A stretch of DNA of 64,000 nucleotides, taken from NCBI RefSeq assembly GCF_002563965.1, contig NZ_PDJF01000001.1, positions 1,240,001 through 1,304,000 of the forward strand, in the 5' to 3' direction. The stretch comes from Corynebacterium renale (GTDB lineage Bacteria; Actinomycetota; Actinomycetes; Mycobacteriales; Mycobacteriaceae). Under the pieces are notes generated by a model, which was given only the letters and a program-made list of their open reading frames with translations, was not told the origin of the DNA and searched no databases. Positions 26,581-33,698 of this stretch are shown here, piece by piece. Position 1 is the stretch's first letter. Each line of letters begins with the position of its first letter. A program made the position numbers and the translations under genes.

Positions 26581-27942
26581 GTGGAGGCCGTCAACGATCT
26601 TGGCTTCCTGCACATCGTGTGGGTAGCCATCGGCATTGGGCTCATGCTCTTGCTGAACATTAAGTGGAAAATTAACGCCATGATTGCGCTCCTGCTGGCG
26701 GCAGGTGTCATTGGTGTCCTCGAAGGCTTCCCGCTTTTGGACCTTTTGGACACCATCCAGAAGGGCTTCGGTTCCACATTGGGTTCGCTTGCGATCATCG
26801 TCGTGTTTGGCGCGGTGATCGGAAAGCTGATGGTGGACTCTGGGGCGGCCGCCCAGATCGCCGATACGTTGATTGCCAAGTTCGGTGTGGGCAAGGTCAA
26901 GCTGGCCATGGTGCTGGCCGGCACTATTTTCGGACTGGCCATGTTCTACGAAGTTGCCTTCATTATCATGGCGCCGCTGATTATTGCGGTGGCCAAGGAG
27001 GCGAAGGTGCCGTTCATGAAGATCGCCATCCCGGCGGTTGCCGCGACGACCACGGCGCACTCCCTCTTCCCGCCGCAGCCTGGCCCAGTTGCACTTGTCG
27101 ACGCCTACGGTGCCGACATCGGGATGGTCTACATTTACGGGATCATCGTTGCCATCCCGACCGTGGCGATCACCGGCTGGGTGCTGCCGCGTTTCATGGG
27201 CAACTTGGATTACGCGATTCCTGAACTGCTCAGCAATGATGAGGAAGTGCCCGTCGAGAAGCGTCCTTCTTTCGGCATTTCTATCTTTGTTCCACTTATC
27301 CCGGCAATGTTGATGATCGGCACGACGATCGCGAACGTGTGGCTGGTGGAGGGCTCCACGGCGCACGCAATTGTGAACTTCTTCGGTTCGTCGGTCATGT
27401 CCCTGTCGATTGCGCTGCTGGCCGCTTTGTACTTCTTCGCTATCCGCCCGGGCCGTGGCATCGGTTGGGGAATGAGCTCCTTCGAAGAAGGCGTCAAAGG
27501 TATCGCGATGGTGGTCCTAGTCATCGGCGCTGGTGGTGCGTTGAAAGAGGTCATCATCGATACCGGTATCGGTGATTACATCGGCAGCTTGATGGGGGCG
27601 ACGTCGATTAGCCCGTACATCATGGCGTGGCTCATCACGGTCCTCATCCGCTTAGCGACGGGCCAAGGCGTGGTCTCCGCAATGACAGCAGCCGGCATCA
27701 TCTCTGCTGCGCTCATGGGCCCTGGCGGCGAACTGATTGGTGTCAATCCGGCGCTTCTGGTCATGGCGACGGCCGCCGGTTCCAACACGTTCACCCACGT
27801 CAACGACGCTTCCTTCTGGCTGTTCAAGGGCTACTTCGGTATCTCCGTGAAGGACACGCTGAAGACCTGGGGCCTGCTGCAGCTGTGCAACTCGGTTGTG
27901 GGCCTAGCAGTCGTTATGATCCTGAGCATTTTCGTGGGTTAG
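26581..27942 (+). CDS. gntP: GntP-family gluconate/sugar-acid permease
   Basis: A 453-residue polytopic transporter with about 12-14 hydrophobic helices and family segments such as [18 protein letters not shown] and [14 protein letters not shown]. GntP permeases import gluconate and related acids by proton symport. The start is GTG 26581, with GGAGG (26571-26575) 5 nt upstream; the open frame back to 26452 runs through the palindrome region and is rejected. Divergence from uxaC-uxuB-gntK suggests that it carries the substrate of that operon (gluconate or a hexuronate). Confidence 0.9.
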   Translation: MEAVNDLGFLHIVWVAIGIGLMLLLNIKWKINAMIALLLAAGVIGVLEGFPLLDLLDTIQKGFGSTLGSLAIIVVFGAVIGKLMVDSGAAAQIADTLIAKFGVGKVKLAMVLAGTIFGLAMFYEVAFIIMAPLIIAVAKEAKVPFMKIAIPAVAATTTAHSLFPPQPGPVALVDAYGADIGMVYIYGIIVAIPTVAITGWVLPRFMGNLDYAIPELLSNDEEVPVEKRPSFGISIFVPLIPAMLMIGTTIANVWLVEGSTAHAIVNFFGSSVMSLSIALLAALYFFAIRPGRGIGWGMSSFEEGVKGIAMVVLVIGAGGALKEVIIDTGIGDYIGSLMGATSISPYIMAWLITVLIRLATGQGVVSAMTAAGIISAALMGPGGELIGVNPALLVMATAAGSNTFTHVNDASFWLFKGYFGISVKDTLKTWGLLQLCNSVVGLAVVMILSIFVG

Positions 27943-27975
27943 TTTTCCGCTTATCGACGCCTCCGGTATTGATCT

Positions 27976-28019
27976 ACAACCTCCGCCTTTCGCTCGTGAT
28001 GTAGCGTGGCGGAGGTTGT
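27976..28019 (+). terminator. Probable gntP terminator
   Basis: A perfect 12-bp stem ACAACCTCCGCC/GGCGGAGGTTGT around a 20-nt loop, followed by GTTAATTCTT. The T run is weak, so confidence is moderate. Confidence 0.6.
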
Positions 28020-28035
28020 GTTAATTCTTCTGGGG

Positions 28036-28620
28036 TTATTCCTCGAAAGGGTTAATTACTAACTTCGAGCCATCATGCACGCTCGGGTCTTTGTATTGGC
28101 CTTTTTTAAGGAAGATGCAGATGGCATCGAGGAATGACCACACTATAAGGCCAAGGTAGAGAAGGTTGCCGGCGGCATTGTTCATAAAGAGGGCGGTGAA
28201 CAGCGCAAGGCCTACCTGGACGAGCGCTTTTCTTTTAAAACCGACGTAGAAATTGTGCACACCGAAGGCTCCGAAGACCAGTCCGAGAATACCGGCGAGA
28301 GTTCTGTTTTTTTCGTCTCCGGTGGTTGATCGGAATTGTTCGTCGTCAGCGCACTGGTGCTGTTGCTGGGATTGCTGGCCAGCAAGCGGCCGGCTTGATT
28401 GCTCTGGTTTTCTCGCTTGGCTCATGGGGTCCAAGGCGGAGTTGCCTCGATTTAGTTGATGAGCTGAGGTACTTTCCTCAGGAGAAAATGGATTGGCCAG
28501 ACGGGGGTCTGAATCTGGCTCTGGATGGAATGGCTTGTCAAAAGGATTTGACAGTGCGTCAGTCTCGTCGAACGGGTTTACGCTGGAATCGTCACCGTCG
28601 GGGCGTGAAGTATGTGGCAT
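28036..28620 (-). CDS. TM2-domain membrane protein (first of two)
   Basis: A 194-residue protein: a long polar N-terminus (about 100 residues, repeated NPF motifs, Gln-rich end), then a TM2 domain of two helices with the typical GxFGVHNFYVG turn, and an NPFEE C-terminus. TM2 proteins are widespread with unknown function. ATG 28620 follows TACTAT (28632-28627) by 6 nt, so it is likely leaderless and transcribed separately from the second TM2 gene, whose terminator lies between them. Confidence 0.8.
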   Translation of the reverse strand: MPHTSRPDGDDSSVNPFDETDALSNPFDKPFHPEPDSDPRLANPFSPEESTSAHQLNRGNSALDPMSQARKPEQSSRPLAGQQSQQQHQCADDEQFRSTTGDEKNRTLAGILGLVFGAFGVHNFYVGFKRKALVQVGLALFTALFMNNAAGNLLYLGLIVWSFLDAICIFLKKGQYKDPSVHDGSKLVINPFEE

Positions 28621-28633
28621 AGCGTTATAGTAA

Positions 28634-28669
28634 AACAAAAAACGTACAAAGCTTTAAGGCTTTGTACGT
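28634..28669 (-). terminator. Terminator between the two TM2 genes
   Basis: An 11-bp perfect stem ACGTACAAAGC/GCTTTGTACGT (28642-28652, 28659-28669). Read on the minus strand it is followed by TTTTTTG, so it ends transcription of the upstream TM2 gene. Confidence 0.85.
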
Positions 28670-28678
28670 TGGAGTCAG

Positions 28679-29080
28679 TTAGTTCAGAGGGAGACCTTGA
28701 CGGTCGGTTTTGTAGCCTCCGACGCCGCAGAGGATTTGGATGATGTCGGCAAAGATCCAGAGGTAGAGAATCGCAAGCCCAACCCAACCGATGATGAAGA
28801 AGACCGTGAGCCAAGAGATGATGAGCAGACCCAACTGGGCGAGGCCACGCCAGTTGTATCCGAGGTAGTAGTTGTGAACGCCGAGCGTGCCCAAGAAGAA
28901 CGCGAGGACAGCAGCGATAATCTTGGACTTAGGAGCTTGTACGACAATCTGCGCCGGCTGCTGAGCATAAGCAGGTGCGTTGTAGGGCTGGGTAGCAGGT
29001 GTCTGAGCAGCAGCTGGCTGCGGTGCTTCCGCGAAGGGGTTGTTCTGGTGCTGGTTACCAGTTTCATTGTTAAAACTCAT
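28679..29080 (-). CDS. TM2-domain membrane protein (second of two)
   Basis: A 133-residue protein with an Ala/Gln/Pro-rich N-terminus (about 50 residues, containing NPF) and a TM2 domain (helices about 53-72 and 80-110) with the turn GTLGVHNYYLGY. It is a shorter paralog of the neighbouring TM2 gene; the shared NPF and TM2 layout suggests duplication followed by divergence. ATG 29080 follows TATAGT (29093-29088) by 7 nt; GTG 29089 overlaps the hexamer and is rejected. Confidence 0.8.
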   Translation of the reverse strand: MSFNNETGNQHQNNPFAEAPQPAAAQTPATQPYNAPAYAQQPAQIVVQAPKSKIIAAVLAFFLGTLGVHNYYLGYNWRGLAQLGLLIISWLTVFFIIGWVGLAILYLWIFADIIQILCGVGGYKTDRQGLPLN

Positions 29081-29114
29081 GGACGACACTATAACGGTAA
29101 AGACTGTATTTTAC

Positions 29115-30167
29115 CTATGTGCGCGTGGATTCCCTGGCAATCAGGCGCGTCGGCAGGATGCGTGGCCGCGTCAGAATTTTCTGCGTACCCAAGGTCATTG
29201 CCATAAGATTTGCTGCCGCGACTCGTCCGACGGAGCGCAGCGGACCAGCCACAGTAGTGATACTGGGGGTAACCAGGGTGGTTAATTCGGTGTTATCGAA
29301 ACCCACGACCATGACGTCCGCGGGCACCCGGTATCCTGCCTCACGTGCTTGTTGCATAAAACCGATTGCGACGAGATCGTTGAAGCACACGACCGCGTCC
29401 GTCGGGTGCTCCAACCAGCTGGAGAATCCGATGCGCCCGCCCAGGATTGTGGGGGATTCCACCTGAATTTTCCGGGTAGTGACGTCACGGACTAAACGTG
29501 GCGGCGCGGCCAAGGTCAACGGATGGTCGGTGCCTGCTGCGGTGTTGGGGTGTCCCGTGGTGTCCAGGAGGGCTCGCCAGCGCATAGAGTCTGCCCACGA
29601 GTTTTGGGGCCCAGAGAAGTACGTGATTGAATGCGCTCCGTTCGCCATGAGGTGTTCGGCGGCTTTGACGGTGCCCCCGTAGTTGTCCACGAGCACGCTC
29701 GCCACCCCGGGTACGGGCCGGTTGATAACCACGGTAGGGATTGCACGCGAGGTCTGCTCGATTGTGGAATTATCCAGGCGTGACGACGCCAGCAGCAGCC
29801 CGTCAACGTGCCCGTGCAAGGAGGTCAGGGCTTGTTTGGATCTTTCGACGCCTTCATCAACGTTGACGGCGAGCACATTCATACCCTGTTGGCGAGCAGC
29901 GTGTTCGGCACCGCGTAAGACTTCTTGGAAGAACGGATTAGTAATGTCGGCCAGCACCATCCCGATATTGAGGGTGCGGTGCATGGGCGGCCGGTGTTGG
30001 GTGCCTTCGGCTTTGTACCCCAGCTTGTCGGCGGCGGCGCGCACCTTTTCGGCGGTGGCGATGGAGACGCGCTCGGGGCGTCGCAAAGCACGAGACACCG
30101 TTGAGGCTGAGACCCCTGCCTCTGCGGCGATGTCGTAGATGGTCACCGAAGTGTGCTGTTCATTCAT
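29115..30167 (-). CDS. LacI-family transcriptional regulator
   Basis: A 350-residue repressor. The N-terminal helix-turn-helix with hinge (TIYDIAAEAGVSASTVSRAL, about 8-27) is followed by a periplasmic-binding-protein-like effector domain (NIGMVLADITNPFF, VVGFDNTELTTLVTP). Position close to gntP and the uronate operon suggests a sugar or sugar-acid ligand, but this is inferred. TATACT (30181-30176) ends 8 nt before ATG 30167. Its promoter lies back to back with that of the glutaminase gene. Confidence 0.9.
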   Translation of the reverse strand: MNEQHTSVTIYDIAAEAGVSASTVSRALRRPERVSIATAEKVRAAADKLGYKAEGTQHRPPMHRTLNIGMVLADITNPFFQEVLRGAEHAARQQGMNVLAVNVDEGVERSKQALTSLHGHVDGLLLASSRLDNSTIEQTSRAIPTVVINRPVPGVASVLVDNYGGTVKAAEHLMANGAHSITYFSGPQNSWADSMRWRALLDTTGHPNTAAGTDHPLTLAAPPRLVRDVTTRKIQVESPTILGGRIGFSSWLEHPTDAVVCFNDLVAIGFMQQAREAGYRVPADVMVVGFDNTELTTLVTPSITTVAGPLRSVGRVAAANLMAMTLGTQKILTRPRILPTRLIARESTRT

Positions 30168-30175
30168 CGCGTTTC

Positions 30176-30189
30176 AGTATAGGTAGTCT
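30176..30189. promoter_or_regulatory. Back-to-back -10 elements of lacI-type gene and glsA
   Basis: TATACT on the minus strand (30181-30176) and TAGTCT on the plus strand (30184-30189) are only 2 bp apart. Each ends 6-8 nt before its own start codon. RNA polymerase could hardly occupy both at once, so the two genes may compete for transcription. Confidence 0.5.
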
Positions 30190-30195
30190 GAACGT

Positions 30196-31472
30196 ATGAC
30201 GGAACACATTGCGAACCCAATCCCTGCCTATTTGCGTCGCCTTCTCGAGGAGGTCCGCGACCAGGACGGCGGGGAAGTGGCAGACTATATCGACGAACTC
30301 GCTGCGGCTGATCCGTCGAAGTTGGGTATCGCTTTGACTACCGTCTCGGGTCACACGTACTCGGCTGGAGATTGTGACGACGAGTTCTCGATCCAATCAA
30401 TTTCCAAGCCCTTCGTCTACGCCCTTGCGCTCCAAGAGCATGGGCTTGACGCAGTGCACGAAATCGTGGGCTGGAGCCGTCGGGGGAGAAGTTCAACGAA
30501 CTTTCGCTAGACCAGGATAAACGCCCGATGAACCCGATGATTAACGCAGGGGCGATCGTGGTTAACCAGCTAATCAATGGTCCCGATTCCACGGTGGAAG
30601 ACCGAGTGGACATTATCGTCGACCTGTTCTCGCGCCTGGCCGGCCGGCAGCTACGCATGGACGCCGACCTTTCCTATTCCGAACTGAAAGGCGCTGACCG
30701 CAACCTGTCACTGGCGCACATGCTGCGTAGCTACGGCATGATTTCAGACCAAGCGCACGACGCAGTCCTGTCGTATACGATGCAGTGTTCCATCATGGTC
30801 ACCGCCCGTGACCTGGCTGCTATGACCGCCACGCTGGGAAACGGCGGGGTGAATCCCCTGACCGGCGAGGTCGTTCTCGACGCCGAGGCGTGCCGCCTAG
30901 CCATGTCGGTGATGAGTTCTTCGGGTATGTACGACGGCGCCGGCCGGTGGATGGCCCGCGTGGGAATCCCGGCGAAATCGGGTGTTGCCGGCGGTCTTAT
31001 CGGAACCCTGCCTGGCCAGCTCGGAATCGCCACATTTTCCCCGCGCTTGGACCCGCAAGGGAATTCCGTCCGCGGCCTGAAGATTTTTGAAAAATTCTCC
31101 GAGGAAATGGGCCTGCACCTGATGAACCCGCACCGGATGGGAGTCCATGCGGTGCGTAGCATGCAGCAGTACGACGACACCATGATCATCACCCTGCAGG
31201 GAACCATCAACTTCTCTGCAGCGGAGCAAATCTTGTACCGGATCTCCCAGCACGACTTCACCGCAAGCAAGCTGGTTTTGGACGTCACCCGCGTTATCAC
31301 CGTCGACGACATCTCCCGCCACTTCCTGGCCAGCACCCTGTTAAAAATGCGCAAAGCTGGCCTCGAGATCAGTTTGTACGATCCCGAAGACCAGCTCCAT
31401 GACCTAGTGCTCAGCGACGAATACCACGTTCCGGTGATCAGCGCCGAGCAGCGCAAAGCGGCCGAAGATTAA
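30196..31472 (+). pseudogene. glsA: Glutaminase with C-terminal STAS domain, broken by a one-base frameshift
   Basis: Residues 1-95 of the first frame (from ATG 30196) match serine-type glutaminases, with the catalytic SxxK in SIQSISKPF. After EIVG (about 30470) the frame shifts: the expected EPSGEKFNEL continues in another frame from 30474, then NPMINAGAI and the rest of the enzyme, ending in a STAS domain (about the last 110 residues). Adding one base near 30471-30476 restores 425 codons, the normal length. As written, a 104-residue fragment (stop 30508-30510) and an ORF from ATG 30528 remain. It may be a recent mutation or a sequencing error. Confidence 0.85.
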
Positions 31473-32068
31473 GCCTTCACATGGCTTAACCACCCGTCGG
31501 TGAGGTCAGCCAGAGCGCGGTATGTGCTGCTTGTCGCGTGCTCGCGCATCGCGTCGGTGACTAGGTGGGCGAAGCGCCCTAAGTGCTTCTCGACGAAGTT
31601 CTGAACCACTGCAGGCGCGCCGGGTTTATTCTGTCCCGCGAGTTCAGTGATGAACGCGATTTCATACCCGATGTGATCGTCGGGAATGTTGTCGTGGGGT
31701 ACTGCGAACCCGTGCTTGCGGTACGTGTCCCGGACGGCGAAAGTGTCTTCATCCATGACGAGGTGGTCATAGGAAAAGTATGGGGACTCATACGGCACGG
31801 CTAGGGGGCGACCAATTCCGGTGAAGAGGTAGAGGTGATCGTGGGCTTCGTCCGCGGCGGAAGCGGGTGCTTCTTTGAGAAGGGCTAGGCCGCGGTCGGT
31901 GAGGTCGTCGTGAAGCGGCCACACCTCCAGCATCTCTGGGTCCTGGAGTGCTGCCCGCAGCTGTTCATCGGGTGCTCCGAGGTACAGGGCGGAGAGGACC
32001 CGCCCAGCTGCGGCGATGCGCTGGGCGGTGTCCTCGTCGAATCGATCGGGTAGGTCAGATGCCGACAC
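31469..32068 (-). CDS. TorD/DmsD-family assembly chaperone
   Basis: A 199-residue all-helical chaperone of the TorD/DmsD/NarJ family, which binds the Tat leader of molybdoenzymes and guides cofactor insertion. The segment AVPYESPYFS is the family's PYESVY-type motif. The start is placed at GTG 32068 because GGAGG lies 8 nt upstream; TTG 32101 would overlap dmsC by 47 nt and has no ribosome site. It is the last gene of the dms operon and its stop codon overlaps that of glsA by 4 nt on the opposite strand. Confidence 0.85.
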   Translation of the reverse strand: MSASDLPDRFDEDTAQRIAAAGRVLSALYLGAPDEQLRAALQDPEMLEVWPLHDDLTDRGLALLKEAPASAADEAHDHLYLFTGIGRPLAVPYESPYFSYDHLVMDEDTFAVRDTYRKHGFAVPHDNIPDDHIGYEIAFITELAGQNKPGAPAVVQNFVEKHLGRFAHLVTDAMREHATSSTYRALADLTDGWLSHVKA

Positions 32069-32984
32069 GGTCGATGCCTCCGTAGAAGATGAAACGGCCA
32101 AGCAGTCCAGAGATAGTGATCAGGATGTACGCCGTGGTCACCATAATCAGGGTCTTCTTCTGATCAGACTGCGCCTGGAATACCAGGTAGAACGCCATGA
32201 TCAGGGCGCCGATGATAAGCAATGCCAGCCGGATGACAAACGCTGTCAGGTTGAACTCGAACTGCGGTGGGTTCGAACCCTCGGGGCGCATGTAGTAGAA
32301 GAGGATGACCAAGAGTTCCAGCGGAAGCAGGGTCACGACGATGATGCCGATCCACTTCAGCGCCTGCGGGATAATGCGGGCGACGTCACGCTCTTCCTCC
32401 ACAGAGTGGACCGCGTTGCGAGGCATGAGCTTGTTGACCAGCTTGCTGTCCTTGAGGAACGGGTAGGAGCTAAGCGCCACGCCCATCGCCAAGGCACCGG
32501 TGGTGAAAGCGGTGATGTAGAACTGGGCCGGGGTGGTCCAGTGGTTCCAGGCGGGGATTGTCGGCAGCATGTACAGGCTAGCCATGACGTAGACGAAGAA
32601 GAGTCCCCACACGGCGGTCACGACCGCCAGCGCGGAACGCCACTTCGGGGTCAACCACCCAAAGTACTGGCAGGCGGCGAAGGCAAAGCCCAGGCCGGCG
32701 AAGCCAATGCCCATGATGATTTCCTGGCTCAGTACTGAGTGATCCCACCCGCGTAGCACGTTTGGTGCATGCAACGGATTGCCCAAGTGGAACATCGATG
32801 CCAGGAAGGCGCAGATCATGATTGGGCCGATGGCGTACAGTGCGGGGTCGGCGATGCGGTCGATTGCGGAGGTATTAAATTTGGTGCGTCCGATGACCTG
32901 GATTAAGCCCAGGACGATGAAGGCACCCACTGCCATTTGGGCCAGCAGTGTAAACAGTGTTAGCGGCCATTCGTGTAAGTTCAC
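32055..32984 (-). CDS. dmsC: DMSO reductase membrane anchor subunit DmsC
   Basis: A 309-residue polytopic protein with about eight hydrophobic helices, starting MNLHEWPLTLFTLLAQMAVG, the typical DmsC N-terminus. DmsC anchors the catalytic DmsAB pair and oxidises menaquinol. It follows dmsB after a 62-nt gap holding a hairpin, and its end overlaps torD. The last 30 residues include one more helix. Predicted location: cytoplasmic membrane. Confidence 0.9.
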   Translation of the reverse strand: MNLHEWPLTLFTLLAQMAVGAFIVLGLIQVIGRTKFNTSAIDRIADPALYAIGPIMICAFLASMFHLGNPLHAPNVLRGWDHSVLSQEIIMGIGFAGLGFAFAACQYFGWLTPKWRSALAVVTAVWGLFFVYVMASLYMLPTIPAWNHWTTPAQFYITAFTTGALAMGVALSSYPFLKDSKLVNKLMPRNAVHSVEEERDVARIIPQALKWIGIIVVTLLPLELLVILFYYMRPEGSNPPQFEFNLTAFVIRLALLIIGALIMAFYLVFQAQSDQKKTLIMVTTAYILITISGLLGRFIFYGGIDRVGI

Positions 32985-33014
32985 GGTACCGGTCGCTCCT
33001 TTCGTGCTTGAGGC

Positions 33015-33040
33015 CGTGCGTTTCTTGACGGAAACGCACG
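33015..33040 (-). promoter_or_regulatory. Hairpin in the dmsB-dmsC gap
   Basis: A perfect 10-bp stem CGTGCGTTTC/GAAACGCACG with a 6-nt loop lies between dmsB and dmsC. No T run follows it on the minus strand, so it looks more like an RNA-stability or processing element than a terminator. Confidence 0.45.
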
Positions 33041-33046
33041 AGGCGA

Positions 33047-33682
33047 TTAATGGCCGTTTACTTCCATTTTGTTGATGACTTCACCGGATCCTTGGTCCCA
33101 GCGTTGCGCATCGCGGTGCGGGGTGACTACCAGGTTCGGATGCGTAATCGTGGGGTCAGGCAGTGGGGCAACATCGTCTACCCGGCCATATTTTGCACGT
33201 AATTCCTCAATGGGGCCCCAATCCAAGGCACGCGACGGGCAGGCGTCCACGCATGCGGGATTTTTGCCCTCGGAGCGGTAGTCGGCGCACATGTCGCACT
33301 TGGTCATCATGCCGATTTCTTCATTGAACTGAGGTGCGCCATAAGGGCAGGCCCATTCGCAGTAGCGGCAACCGACGCACTTGTCATGGTCGACTGCAAC
33401 GATACCGTCGGGACCTTGGTGCATAGCGGTGGTTGGGCAGGCCTTGACACACTGGGGGTCTACGCAGTGGTTGCAGGCCATCGACGTGTAGTAGGTGAAG
33501 GCGTTCTGCTCGAATACGCCGTTGGCTACGTGCCAGTTACCGCCAGCGTATTCCACCACGCGACGCCAATTGACGCCAATGGGGGTGTCGTGCTTGTCTT
33601 TGCACGCAATCTGGCAGGCCTTGCATCCGTTGCACAGGTCTTGGTTGAAGTAAAAACCTAGGTAGCTATCTGGTTTGCTCAT
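33047..33682 (-). CDS. dmsB: DMSO reductase iron-sulfur subunit DmsB
   Basis: A 211-residue electron-transfer subunit with four ferredoxin-type cysteine groups: CNGCKACQIAC, CNHCVDPQCVKACP, CVGCRYCEWACP and CDMC with a later CVDACP. These ligate four 4Fe-4S clusters that pass electrons from DmsC to DmsA. It is 16 nt downstream of dmsA in one operon. No signal peptide is present; the protein would be exported together with DmsA, as known for the family. Confidence 0.93.
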   Translation of the reverse strand: MSKPDSYLGFYFNQDLCNGCKACQIACKDKHDTPIGVNWRRVVEYAGGNWHVANGVFEQNAFTYYTSMACNHCVDPQCVKACPTTAMHQGPDGIVAVDHDKCVGCRYCEWACPYGAPQFNEEIGMMTKCDMCADYRSEGKNPACVDACPSRALDWGPIEELRAKYGRVDDVAPLPDPTITHPNLVVTPHRDAQRWDQGSGEVINKMEVNGH

Positions 33683-33698
33683 CGTTTATAACTTCCTC

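Noticed and set aside
30466..30510. Programmed frameshift in glsA
   Set aside because: No slippery heptamer or downstream structure is evident at the change of frame, and this enzyme family is not known to use frameshifting.
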